A stretch of 10,657 nt of DNA from assembly GCA_003557605.1 (NCBI GenBank), contig PWNW01000187.1, positions 1-10,657 of the forward strand, in the 5' to 3' direction. Numbering within the stretch: position 1 is the first letter of the stretch; every line of letters starts with the position of its first letter. This document shows, in pieces, positions 1-6,913 of the stretch. The position numbers and the translations under genes were made by a program. This DNA is from Spirochaetaceae bacterium (GTDB taxonomy: Bacteria; Spirochaetota; Spirochaetia; PWKH01). Under the pieces are notes generated by a model. That model worked only from the letters and a program-made list of their open reading frames with translations, searched no databases and was not told where the DNA came from.

Positions 1-1343
1 CGGGGTATTCCGCCGATATCGCCCAGGGGCAGCTTGTTGTACCGGTACTTTGCGCACCCGGCAGTGAGAATCACCGTATCCTGAGGAAGTCTCTCAGCAA
101 ATTCGCGGTAGTAGTCACGGCTCTTCATTCTGCCGTCACAACCCGCCATGACAAAGAACCGTGCAATCTGTCCCCCCTTTACGGCATCAACAATTTTGTC
201 AGCAAGGGCAAACACCTGATCATGGGCAAACCCTCCGACAATGGTGCCCACTTCAATCTGTTTCGGCGGGCTGCATTGTTTTGCGTGCTCAATGACTGCG
301 CTGAAATCTTTCGCTTTTCCAGGCTCTCTGTCGGGAATATGGGTGCATCCCTCAAATCCTGCAGCACCAGTGGTGTATACTCGGTCCTTATAGGAGTCCT
401 TAGGCGGCACAATACAGTTTGTGGTAAAGAGAATTGGTCCGTTGAATGTCTCAAATTCCTCTTTCTGCTTCCACCATGCATTTCCGTAATTACCCCGCAG
501 ATGTTCATACTTCTTGAATGCGGGATAGTAGTTTGCCGGAAGCATCTCACTATGGGTGTATACATCAACTCCCGTGCCTTCTGTCTGTTCCAGCAGCTCC
601 TGCATATCCTTCAGGTCATGTCCTGATATCAGGATGGCGGGATTGTCTGCTGTCCCGATGGATACTTCGGTAATTTCTGGAGACCCGTAGGTGGAGGTGT
701 TTGCGGAATCAAGCAGGGCCATTACATCCACCCCGTTTTTACCGCATTCCATCACCAGATTCACCAGATCATCTGCACTCAGTGAATCATCCAATGTTGC
801 CGCAAGCGCCTGTTCAACAAACGCAGTGACAGCATGGTTTTCAAACCCGAGATTATGGGCATGCTCGTAATACGCGGCAATTCCCTTCACTCCGTATGTC
901 AGCAGTTCCCGCAAGCTTCTGATATCCTCGTTCTCTGTTGCAAGCACCCCAACTGAAGCAGCCTTCAGGTCGTATTCTGCAGGGGATGAAGGCTTCCAGG
1001 TAACGGCTCCCGGTGCTTTATCTAGGGACACTCCTTGGGATACGCACTCATCCTGTATTCTGTCACGGATTTCAAGTGCCTTGGTAATCCGTCCTTCAAT
1101 TACGGTGTTGTCAAAATTTGCATTTGTGATGGTGGCAAACAGACTTTCTACAAGAAACCGGTCAGCGGATTCTACTGAAAACTGATACTTCTCAGCTTCC
1201 CTTCTGCACCATGATATTCCCTTCAGCACATAGATAAGCAGGTCCTGCAGCCGTGCGGTGTCATCCGGTTTTCCGCACACACCCCTTACGGTGCATCCGG
1301 TTCCCTTCGCAGCTTCCTGACATTGAAAACAAAACATTGACAT
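1..1343 (-). CDS. hcp: Hybrid cluster protein (hydroxylamine reductase), partial at 3' end
   Basis: The reading frame is open for 447 codons from an ATG at 1343 and leaves the window at its left edge, so roughly the last 100 residues are missing. Hcp is a cytoplasmic Fe-S/Fe-S-O protein that reduces hydroxylamine and, in E. coli, nitric oxide; it is linked to nitrosative stress and anaerobic life. The N-terminal cysteines are Cys5, 8, 17 and 23 (CX2CX8CX5C), the spacing of the strict-anaerobe [4Fe-4S] type rather than the enterobacterial [2Fe-2S] type. Hybrid-cluster ligands visible by family alignment are His242 (GHD), Glu266 (HSEM), Cys310 (NCIVPP), Cys402 (GCDGR) and Cys430 (GCAKYRYN). The final Cys, Glu and Lys ligands lie outside the window. 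The second helical bundle is present, so this is not the short class III form. Start choice is supported by GGAGG five bases upstream. No partner reductase (hcr) is visible. The family call is very secure. Confidence 0.96.
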   Translation of the reverse strand, partial: MSMFCFQCQEAAKGTGCTVRGVCGKPDDTARLQDLLIYVLKGISWCRREAEKYQFSVESADRFLVESLFATITNANFDNTVIEGRITKALEIRDRIQDECVSQGVSLDKAPGAVTWKPSSPAEYDLKAASVGVLATENEDIRSLRELLTYGVKGIAAYYEHAHNLGFENHAVTAFVEQALAATLDDSLSADDLVNLVMECGKNGVDVMALLDSANTSTYGSPEITEVSIGTADNPAILISGHDLKDMQELLEQTEGTGVDVYTHSEMLPANYYPAFKKYEHLRGNYGNAWWKQKEEFETFNGPILFTTNCIVPPKDSYKDRVYTTGAAGFEGCTHIPDREPGKAKDFSAVIEHAKQCSPPKQIEVGTIVGGFAHDQVFALADKIVDAVKGGQIARFFVMAGCDGRMKSRDYYREFAERLPQDTVILTAGCAKYRYNKLPLGDIGGIP

Positions 1344-1384
1344 AATTTCCTCCAAAAACTCTCTTCATTGGTGATATATACCTA

Positions 1385-1427
1385 ATAATACTCACGAGGA
1401 CGAATGTTGTTTGTTACATAGGTTACA
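1385..1427 (-). promoter_or_regulatory. hcp promoter with CRP/FNR-type dyad
   Basis: On the minus strand a -10 candidate TATTAT spans 1390-1385, about 40 bases before the hcp start. The best -35 position (1413-1408, CAAACA) is poor. A dyad, TGTAAC-N4-GTAACA (1427-1412), matches a TGTAAC-N4-GTTACA palindrome at all but one base. If the last base of the -10 is -7, the dyad centre is at -41.5, the classic class II activator position of CRP/FNR-family regulators. HcpR, a CRP/FNR-family protein, is known to control hcp in many anaerobes, and from memory a GTAAC-N4-GTTAC motif is used in some lineages. Assignment to HcpR is inference; no regulator gene is in the window. Confidence 0.55.
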
Positions 1428-1464
1428 GTTTGAATGATTTTCCGGTTTTCTCTATCCGGTCCTG

Positions 1465-1495
1465 CTCTCAGAACTTCAAGGCAAGCTTTTGAGAG
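1465..1495. other. Imperfect inverted repeat between nitroreductase and hcp
   Basis: A 12-base arm (CTCTCAGAACTT) can pair with AAGCTTTTGAGAG across a 6-7 base loop, with one mismatch and two wobble pairs. It begins just after the nitroreductase stop codon. It could end the upstream operon or shape the hcp leader region, but no T-tract follows on either strand, so I do not call it an intrinsic terminator. The rest of the 157-base gap (1344-1500) holds only the hcp promoter and leader. Confidence 0.3.
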
Positions 1496-1500
1496 TTGAC

Positions 1501-2019
1501 CTACTGCTGGTACAGCACATCCCAACGGTTATATCGGATGCGGGAACTGTCAAACAGCTTCTTTTCTTCCTTATCCTCAGCAGGATACCCCACAGCAATC
1601 AGTGCAAAGGGCACAATGGTTTCAGGAACTGAAAGCGCTTCTTTGAGGCAGGCAACCCGTTCCGGCTTGGGATAGATGCCGAGCCAGCATCCCCCCAGTC
1701 CGATGTCGGTCACTTCCAGAAGCATGTTCTGCACTGCAGCGGCGCAGTCGATGGGCCAGTATCCTTCTGCCAGCTCTTTTTCCAGATCACCGCATACCAG
1801 AATTGATACAGGAGCTTCCTTCGCAGGCCTGGCAAAAGGGTGCACCTCCAGCACCTTCTTTATAATGTTCTGGTCGTCGATTACTACAAACTGCCAGGGC
1901 TGCTGGTTCATAGCCGACGGAGCATTCATTCCCGCTTCCAGGACCTTCAGGATCTTCTCCCGTTCAACAGGTCTGTCCTCAAACTTTCGAATGCTTCTCC
2001 GCTTGTAGATCGTCCTCAT
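1501..2019 (-). CDS. Nitroreductase family protein (FMN-dependent NAD(P)H oxidoreductase)
   Basis: A 172-residue protein of the compact nitroreductase family: cytoplasmic, normally homodimeric flavoenzymes that use FMN and NAD(P)H to reduce nitro compounds, quinones or flavins. Family signatures are the N-terminal FMN-phosphate-binding stretch RRSIRKF (residues 7-13), APSAMNQQPWQF (33-44), the GLGGCWLG turn (107-114) and FALIAVGYP (138-146). Length is typical of the short subgroup. The ATG at 2019 has AGGAGGG a few bases upstream, overlapping the end of the preceding small membrane-protein gene, so it is probably the last gene of the nif3-lspA transcript. The true substrate cannot be read from sequence. 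Its position just before hcp suggests a shared redox or nitrosative theme, but hcp appears to have its own promoter. Confidence 0.9.
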   Translation of the reverse strand: MRTIYKRRSIRKFEDRPVEREKILKVLEAGMNAPSAMNQQPWQFVVIDDQNIIKKVLEVHPFARPAKEAPVSILVCGDLEKELAEGYWPIDCAAAVQNMLLEVTDIGLGGCWLGIYPKPERVACLKEALSVPETIVPFALIAVGYPAEDKEEKKLFDSSRIRYNRWDVLYQQ

Positions 2020-2027
2020 ATTCCCTC

Positions 2028-2303
2028 CTACTTTCTTCGTCTCGGCCGGAATACTGGATGAAAGTACTTATCCATATCGATTTTTTTTGATATCAGCTTG
2101 ATGATAAGATGATACACGCCGAAACTTCCTCCCATGGCAAGGATGAAAATCATCAGAAACATCACCTGCACAGCACCTTCTGAGGGATTTGGGAACAGAA
2201 GACCGGCTAAAATAATAAATAGAAAAATAAACAGGAAAATCAGCAGCATATTTAAAAGAGTTGCTCCGATTATAAACAATGCGGTATTAGCTTTCTTGTT
2301 CAT
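2028..2303 (-). CDS. Small two-helix inner-membrane protein downstream of lspA
   Basis: A 91-residue protein of unknown function. It has two hydrophobic segments (about residues 8-37 and 45-70), a short polar turn (PNPSEG) between them, and a basic tail ending in RPRRRK after a KKIDMDKYF stretch. The ATG at 2303 is preferred over the GTG at 2306 because AAGGAG then sits seven bases upstream, a better spacing. It overlaps the 3' end of lspA by 17 bases in another frame, so the two are probably translationally coupled. From memory, spirochaetes such as Treponema carry a similar small protein beside lspA, annotated 'leader peptide processing enzyme'; I know of no biochemical support for that name. 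A role linked to lipoprotein maturation is suggested only by position. Confidence 0.8.
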   Translation of the reverse strand: MNKKANTALFIIGATLLNMLLIFLFIFLFIILAGLLFPNPSEGAVQVMFLMIFILAMGGSFGVYHLIIKLISKKIDMDKYFHPVFRPRRRK

Positions 2304-2805
2304 CACTCTTCTCCTTGATAAAAAACACAGAAATCATCAGTAAAATTCCGCCAATAACAATCATTGAGTCGGCAACATTAAATGTAGGCCATCGTTCTAG
2401 GCCGAATATTCCGTAGAATTTTACATCAATGAAATCTATTACCCCGCCGGGGCGAAAAACTCTGTCTATGAGATTTCCCGATCCGCCGCCGATAATGAAT
2501 CCAAAACACCATCTCTGCAAATCCGTCAGTTCTCTGCTGCGAACCATCATAACTGCAATAACGCCAACCATCACCAGCGGGATGATAATGAACAGTAGCG
2601 TTCTTGCAGCATCAGGCAGTCCCGATCCGATGCTGAAGGCAATAGCAGTATTCCTGACATGGACGATCCGAAGAACATCCCCGAAAAACTGCGCCCCAAT
2701 GCTGTGAAGGGGAATCATGGATGCAGCCAAGTATTTGGTAACCTGATCAGCAATTACAATGCAAAGTGACAGAATAAATGGTCTGAAGCGCTTCGGTATT
2801 CTCAT
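2287..2805 (-). CDS. lspA: Lipoprotein signal peptidase (signal peptidase II)
   Basis: LspA is an inner-membrane aspartyl protease that removes the signal peptide of prolipoproteins after diacylglycerol transfer by Lgt. This 172-residue protein has the usual length and four hydrophobic segments (about 10-30, 68-88, 98-112 and 143-163). Conserved motifs appear in order: ADQVTKYL (19-26), RNTAIAFSIG (51-60), GGGSGNLIDRV (106-116), GGVIDFIDVKF (120-130) and FNVADS (142-147). The catalytic pair is Asp124 and Asp146. The ATG at 2805 lies 14 bases after the nif3-like stop codon, with AGGGGA in that gap as a modest ribosome site. It sits within the nif3 > lspA > membrane protein > nitroreductase string. 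No missing key residue is seen. Confidence 0.97.
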   Translation of the reverse strand: MRIPKRFRPFILSLCIVIADQVTKYLAASMIPLHSIGAQFFGDVLRIVHVRNTAIAFSIGSGLPDAARTLLFIIIPLVMVGVIAVMMVRSRELTDLQRWCFGFIIGGGSGNLIDRVFRPGGVIDFIDVKFYGIFGLERWPTFNVADSMIVIGGILLMISVFFIKEKSDEQES

Positions 2806-2819
2806 GGAGATGTATCCCC

Positions 2820-3581
2820 TTACAGCCCAGTGGGAAGGTCAATGAACAGGGTCTCGATTCCGGTTTCTGCTTCGATTTTTTTGCCCAGCAGTTTTACACC
2901 GTAGGTCTCTGTGGAGTAATGCCCGCCGGCGATCATGGTGATGCCTTCCTCCTGACAGTAATGGTACACTTGGTGAGCAGCCTCTCCGGTGATATATGCA
3001 TCAAGGTTCTCATCAATAGCTTCCATTACCGACATAGCCGCACCTCCTGAAACAATGCCCACCGTATGTATCTGCCTTGGTCCGAAGGGCATCACCGTAA
3101 CAGAAGGTTCTCCATCCCAGTCAAGCATGTTCAGCAGCTGCTGAACCGTTACTGGATGTTCAAACTTTCCGCGGCAGCCGATCATAACCCCATGGTATTC
3201 CCCAAAGGGCTCTGTCCCGCGGAGGTCAAGAGTTTCCGCAATGCCTGCGTTATTTCCTACTTCAGGATGGGCATCTAGGGGCAGATGGGCGGCAAACAGC
3301 GCCATATCATGTTCAAGCAGCAGTGAAATCCGTTCATAGTGTGAGCCGGTTACAGCTATCGGGCGGCCCCAGAACAGTCCGTGGTGCACCACCACAGCAT
3401 CAGCACCGGCATCTGCTGCTCGGCGAAATGTCTCTGAGGATGCATCGACCGCTAGGGCTATTCGTGAAATCTCCTCGGATCTTCTGCCTACCTGCATCCC
3501 ATTCATAGATGCATCAGCTTTGTCGAATGTCCTGAGATCAAGCACCTGCTCAAACCACTTGGAAAAATCAGTTACCTTCAT
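2820..3581 (-). CDS. Nif3-like dinuclear metal-center hexameric protein
   Basis: A 253-residue member of the Nif3/YbgI family (DUF34, often labelled GTP cyclohydrolase I type 2). These are toroidal hexamers with two metal ions per subunit; their physiological reaction is still debated. Predicted metal ligands are His66 and His67 (VHHGLFW), Asp104 (HLPLDAH), His221 and Glu225 (GGHYSTE). NGMQVG at 27-32 matches the family's N-terminal signature. The start is placed at the ATG at 3581 (MKVTDF) because it gives the usual family N-terminus and length; the 61-codon open stretch upstream (to 3764) has no family resemblance and runs through the divergent promoters. There is no Shine-Dalgarno, and TATAAT lies six bases before the ATG, predicting a leaderless message. 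It appears to be the first gene of the operon with lspA. Confidence 0.93.
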   Translation of the reverse strand: MKVTDFSKWFEQVLDLRTFDKADASMNGMQVGRRSEEISRIALAVDASSETFRRAADAGADAVVVHHGLFWGRPIAVTGSHYERISLLLEHDMALFAAHLPLDAHPEVGNNAGIAETLDLRGTEPFGEYHGVMIGCRGKFEHPVTVQQLLNMLDWDGEPSVTVMPFGPRQIHTVGIVSGGAAMSVMEAIDENLDAYITGEAAHQVYHYCQEEGITMIAGGHYSTETYGVKLLGKKIEAETGIETLFIDLPTGL

Positions 3582-3587
3582 GGGGTT

Positions 3588-3615
3588 ATTATAAGGGTGA
3601 GGCGCAATTTTGCAA
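3588..3615 (-). promoter_or_regulatory. nif3-lspA operon promoter, predicted leaderless
   Basis: Minus-strand TTGCAA (3615-3610), a 16-base spacer and a perfect TATAAT (3593-3588). With the last T at -7, the +1 base is the A of the nif3 start codon at 3581. The bases between (AACCCC) contain no ribosome-binding sequence. An 8-9 base inverted repeat with one bulge (TGCAAGTGC at 3611-3619 and GCACTGCA at 3633-3640) overlaps the -35 and could be a protein-binding site. Confidence 0.65.
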
Positions 3616-3665
3616 GTGCTGAAGAGATGCCGGCACTGCACAATCAACTGATGAACCTGGCAGAG

Positions 3666-3694
3666 TTGACAGTCCGCAGTTCCCTTCGTATATT
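3666..3694 (+). promoter_or_regulatory. Promoter of the lon-like gene, nearly leaderless
   Basis: TTGACA (3666-3671), an ideal 17-base spacer and TATATT (3689-3694) form a near-consensus housekeeping promoter. The start codon at 3703 begins only eight bases after the -10, so the expected leader is 0-3 bases. No Shine-Dalgarno is present. The promoter is back to back with the nif3 promoter in a 121-base intergenic region. Confidence 0.7.
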
Positions 3695-3702
3695 GAACTA
3701 CC

Positions 3703-5781
3703 ATGGCTAAGCTGGAATTTTCCATAGAAAAACTTACCCTTAAAGAAGCTGAATTTTCCTTCACATCTGAAGAACTTGAATCAGCAGAACCCCAGCCGTT
3801 TCATGGAGACATCATCGGTCAGCCCAGAGCACTTCGTGCTTTAAAAATGGCTCTGGAGATACCGAGCAAAGGATATAATATCTTTGTAACCGGTGATGCC
3901 GGGTCCGGAAGGACCACAGCGGTCCGGCATATCCTTTCAAAGATCAGTTCATCCCCTGCACAGCTTCGAGACATCATATGCCTGCACAACTTTGAAAAGC
4001 CCGACAGACCGGTTATCGCATATCTTCCCCGGGGGAATGCCGTTGAGCTGTCAAAGGCTATGCGTGCTTTGACTCTTGCTGTCCAGCAGGAGATCATTGA
4101 TCAGCTGTCCTCTTCAGAAGCGCACCGGGTAGATGTGGAAAAGCTGCTGGCATGCACAGAAAAGTCTGTACATGATATACTCAACGAGTTTGATTCTCCT
4201 GTTATTGCTGCCTATCTTGAAGGGTTGAAGCATGACCTTCGGTATTTTTCCTATATATTCACTGGGGCAGAAGCTGAGACAATCAGAAATGCCCATTTCT
4301 TTTTACGGTACCAGGTGAATATTCTGGCGGACCATCAGCATACTGAACTCTCCCCGGTGGTATTTGAATACCACCCAACCTCTGCAAATCTCTTCGGATT
4401 TATTGATGCCCGCTCAGACAGCAGGGAAGATGCACCTCCTCCGTTTCTTTCCGTGCATCCCGGTTCACTCATTGAAGCATCCGGAGGATACATTGTGCTG
4501 AATGCCATAGACATATTGAAAGAGGAGAACCTGTGGGACCAGCTGAAGCGGGTGCTTTCAACCGGAAAGATCTTTCTGCACAATACCTCTTCAAGTCCCA
4601 GTGCACTTCCTTCAGGGATCAAACCGGACCCAATTGATATCCAGCTGAAGGCCATCGTTCTCGGCGACGAGGAAATATACGATGACTTGTATACCCAGGA
4701 CCCTGACTTTTCAAAACTGTTTAAGGTTGCTGCAGAATTCGACTATGCAATGCCTGTAAACGAACGGAACATCGGAAAATATATCGGCTTTATTCATATG
4801 GTCTCCAAGGAGGAATCACTGCTCCCGGTCAATACTGCGGGAATTGCCGAAATACTCCGTTTCGGATGCTATCTCGTTGAGCAGAGAGGGCACCTGAGCA
4901 CCCAGTTCTCCCGAATAGCAGATACGGTCAGGGAATCTCATTACTGGGCTGTCCAGATGGGAAAAAGTGTGGTAGACGCAGAAGCTGTGGTAAAGGCCTT
5001 GGAAGAACGCCAGTACTTGTCAGGGCTTGCTGAATCAAAGATCATGGAACAGATTCTCAATGGAGAAATACTGATTCATCTTGACGGAAAGAAGGTTGGG
5101 ATGGTAAATGCCCTTGCAGTTCTTGACCGAGGAACCCACAGTTTCGGCATTCCTGCGGTAATCACTGCTACGGTAGCACCAGGAAATGAAGGAATCGTCA
5201 ATATTGAGCATGAAGCAGGGCTATCAGGAGAGATCCATGACAAGGGACTGCTTATTCTTGAAGGATACCTCAGGAAGATGTACGCCAGGAACTTCCCGCT
5301 TTCCATGTATTCCGGCATCTGTTTCGAGCAGTCCTATGCTGAAGTTGACGGAGATTCGGCATCTTCAAGCGAACTGTTTGCCCTGCTTTCAGCTATTGGA
5401 GATCTTCCGGTCCGCCAGGATATTGCTGTTACCGGATCGGTGAACCAAATGGGCGAAATTCAGCCCGTAGGCGGAATAAATGAAAAAATTACCGGGTTTT
5501 TTACCATCTGCGAGCGCCTTGGTCTTACCGGCAGGCAGGGAGTAATCATACCGAGAAAAAATATTAGAAACCTGATCCTGCCGAACCGGGTCCTCCATGC
5601 CATGGGAAGCAGAACATTTCATATCTATCCGGTGGAAACAATTGATGAGGGTATGCAGATACTCACTGAACGGGCTGCGGGCAGACGCAATGCAAAAGGA
5701 CTGTTTCCCCCCGACACGATCAACCGCATCATTGAAGACAAGCTGAAACGGCTCTATGAACTCTCCCGTCAGCAGAATTAG
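3703..5781 (+). CDS. Lon-related AAA-domain protease (COG1067-type)
   Basis: A 692-residue protein with an N-terminal AAA-like region and a C-terminal Lon (S16) protease domain, probably cytoplasmic. The protease domain (about 450-655) has the catalytic serine in GDSASS (Ser552) and the lysine in GGINEKI (Lys595), 43 residues apart as in E. coli Lon. The Walker A-like loop at 64-71 reads GDAGSGRT, with Arg70 in place of the usual Lys. The Walker B-like strand GGYIVLNAID (261-270) has Asn where the family normally has Asp. ATP hydrolysis may therefore be weak or absent; from memory, degenerate P-loops occur in this subfamily. It is somewhat shorter than many relatives (about 750-800), mainly in the helical insert after the P-loop. 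It lacks the N-terminal substrate domain of classical Lon. The ATG at 3703 is required because the homologous region starts within about 10 residues and no other start codon lies nearby. Substrates are unknown. Confidence 0.92.
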   Translation: MAKLEFSIEKLTLKEAEFSFTSEELESAEPQPFHGDIIGQPRALRALKMALEIPSKGYNIFVTGDAGSGRTTAVRHILSKISSSPAQLRDIICLHNFEKPDRPVIAYLPRGNAVELSKAMRALTLAVQQEIIDQLSSSEAHRVDVEKLLACTEKSVHDILNEFDSPVIAAYLEGLKHDLRYFSYIFTGAEAETIRNAHFFLRYQVNILADHQHTELSPVVFEYHPTSANLFGFIDARSDSREDAPPPFLSVHPGSLIEASGGYIVLNAIDILKEENLWDQLKRVLSTGKIFLHNTSSSPSALPSGIKPDPIDIQLKAIVLGDEEIYDDLYTQDPDFSKLFKVAAEFDYAMPVNERNIGKYIGFIHMVSKEESLLPVNTAGIAEILRFGCYLVEQRGHLSTQFSRIADTVRESHYWAVQMGKSVVDAEAVVKALEERQYLSGLAESKIMEQILNGEILIHLDGKKVGMVNALAVLDRGTHSFGIPAVITATVAPGNEGIVNIEHEAGLSGEIHDKGLLILEGYLRKMYARNFPLSMYSGICFEQSYAEVDGDSASSSELFALLSAIGDLPVRQDIAVTGSVNQMGEIQPVGGINEKITGFFTICERLGLTGRQGVIIPRKNIRNLILPNRVLHAMGSRTFHIYPVETIDEGMQILTERAAGRRNAKGLFPPDTINRIIEDKLKRLYELSRQQN

Positions 5782-5788
5782 AAAGGAC

Positions 5789-5827
5789 TTGACTTTTTCA
5801 TAATACATTACTATTTTAATAATGTAT
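5789..5827 (+). promoter_or_regulatory. Glutaredoxin gene promoter with overlapping palindrome
   Basis: TTGACT (5789-5794), a 17-base spacer and TATTTT (5812-5817) form a plausible promoter with a leader of about 30 bases. A perfect 8-base inverted repeat, ATACATTA (5803-5810) and TAATGTAT (5820-5827), flanks the -10 with a 9-base spacer. A protein bound there would block polymerase, so this is a candidate repressor operator. It does not match the PerR box I know; the regulator is unidentified. Confidence 0.5.
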
Positions 5828-5853
5828 AAAAGAAGAGAAAAAGGAGATACCCT

Positions 5854-6084
5854 ATGGCTGTAACAATCTACACAACACCAACATGCGGATACTGCAACAT
5901 GGCAAAAGATTACTTTAAAAAAAACAACATTGCCTTTACTGAATTCAACGTTGCACAGGACCGTGCAAAGGCTGAAGAAATGGTAAAAAAGAGCGGACAA
6001 ATGGGAGTTCCCGTTATTGACGTAAACAGTGAAGTGATTGTCGGCTTTAACCGTCCTGCTATTGAGCGTGCCTTGAAGAAGTAG
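5854..6084 (+). CDS. Glutaredoxin-like small thiol-disulfide oxidoreductase
   Basis: A 76-residue single-domain thioredoxin-fold protein. The redox motif is Cys11-Gly-Tyr-Cys14 (TPTCGYC) after the first strand, and the cis-proline loop is GVPVI (residues 51-55), followed by VGFNR. This resembles the short glutaredoxin/NrdH-like proteins of anaerobes (YruB-type), which reduce protein disulfides with electrons from thioredoxin reductase or glutathione. Which donor applies here cannot be told. The ATG at 5854 has a strong AAGGAG seven bases upstream (5841-5846). It stands 72 bases after the lon-like gene with its own promoter, so it is probably monocistronic, and it converges on the methyltransferase gene with only 34 bases between stops. 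Confidence 0.92.
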   Translation: MAVTIYTTPTCGYCNMAKDYFKKNNIAFTEFNVAQDRAKAEEMVKKSGQMGVPVIDVNSEVIVGFNRPAIERALKK

Positions 6085-6118
6085 GCAGATTGCGGCAGTT
6101 TCCGAAGAAAAAAACCTT

Positions 6119-6913
6119 TTACAGATCGCAGCCGGGCTTTTCACCAGGCTGCGTGTATGTGAGGGAACGAAACCATCTATGCAGAAGGATTCCAAAGGCA
6201 ACTGATACATTTAACGAATACTTTGATCCACAAGTTGGGATAGTTACTCTTCCCAGACTGCGGTCTGCAGCTTCAAGCATCTTCGGAGAAACCCCTAGTT
6301 CTTCAGATCCAATTACTACTGTAGCTGACTTGGGAAACGAAAAATCCTCTATTGATGTTCCCCCCGTCTCCAGAGCAAATACCGGATTTGGAATCTGGTC
6401 CTCATAGGCATATTCCCAGGGAATCCTGTCAATGCACCCCATAGCGCTCCTGCGTGAGCGCGGGTGATTCGGAGAAGCCCCGGAGGGATGTATAAAAATC
6501 TTCTTCACACCAAATGACTCAGCAGTTCTGAAGACTGAACCGATGTTGAAGGGAGAACGGACTCTGTCAGCATAGACAAACAAGGGGAGTTCCCGCCGTT
6601 CTCCAGATGCTTCACAGCCTTGAAGGAAATCCCAGTCACCCACCTGCTCTCCGGTAAGCTTCATCAACGCATAGCGGGCCTCTGAATAGATTACTTTCCG
6701 CATTTCAGAGTCAGAATCTTTCAGCTGAAGCCTGCAGCTCTCAAGAATATCTAAAACAGCATGATCAAGGAGCGTGTTTTTCTCCAGAAGTTCGAACAGA
6801 TCTGATACATACCGCAGATCCGGCGGATCGTCTTGTTCCAGCTGCCTGAGGATTTTCACCGCTCCCCGAAGCACCGCATCTTCACGCTGCCGGGAGAGTT
6901 TTCTAATGGTCAT
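6119..6913 (-). CDS. SpoU/TrmH-family RNA 2'-O-methyltransferase
   Basis: A 264-residue SPOUT-class methyltransferase that would transfer a methyl group from S-adenosylmethionine to a ribose 2'-OH in rRNA or tRNA. The C-terminal domain carries the three SpoU motifs: motif 1 SPFNIGSVFRTAE (120-132, with Asn123 and Arg129), motif 2 VIGSEELGVS (200-209) and motif 3 IPTCGSKYSLNVSVA (225-239). The N-terminal 110 residues are helical and charged and do not match the usual rRNA-binding domain of RlmB, so the target base is unknown. I place the start at ATG 6913, which overlaps the rsmI stop by 11 bases with AAGG just upstream. An in-frame ATG at 6943 is possible but lies deeper inside rsmI and adds a poorly conserved leader. 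It is the last gene of the pspF-rsmI transcript. Confidence 0.9.
   Translation of the reverse strand: MTIRKLSRQREDAVLRGAVKILRQLEQDDPPDLRYVSDLFELLEKNTLLDHAVLDILESCRLQLKDSDSEMRKVIYSEARYALMKLTGEQVGDWDFLQGCEASGERRELPLFVYADRVRSPFNIGSVFRTAESFGVKKIFIHPSGASPNHPRSRRSAMGCIDRIPWEYAYEDQIPNPVFALETGGTSIEDFSFPKSATVVIGSEELGVSPKMLEAADRSLGRVTIPTCGSKYSLNVSVAFGILLHRWFRSLTYTQPGEKPGCDL
6127..6153. other. GC-rich hairpin at the convergent gene ends
   Basis: CGCAGCC can pair with GGCTGCG, with two further G-C pairs after a mismatch and a 7-base loop. It lies within the last codons of the trmH-like gene and about 43 bases after the glutaredoxin stop. On the minus strand a seven-T run (6114-6108) follows, but 12 bases separate it from the hairpin, so it is at best an atypical terminator. 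Confidence 0.3.

Noticed and set aside
179..626. Open frames on both strands inside the left end of the window (129 and 134 codons)
   Set aside because: Both are shadows of the hcp coding region, which has clear cluster-binding motifs throughout.
3582..3764. N-terminal extension of the nif3-like protein by 61 codons on the minus strand
   Set aside because: It has no family resemblance, crosses both divergent promoters and would overlap the lon-like gene start; the family N-terminus begins at 3581.
5789..5829. PerR or Fur box upstream of the glutaredoxin gene
   Set aside because: The AT-rich palindrome does not align with the 7-1-7 PerR box or the Fur box beyond base composition.
6108..6153. 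Intrinsic terminator for the pspF-rsmI-trmH operon (hairpin plus T run on the minus strand)
   Set aside because: The hairpin and the seven-T run are separated by 12 bases, too far for a standard terminator; listed only as a hairpin.
5389..6210. 273-codon minus-strand open frame across the lon-like gene end and the glutaredoxin gene
   Set aside because: It is antisense to two well-supported genes and overlaps the trmH-like gene; no recognisable domain.
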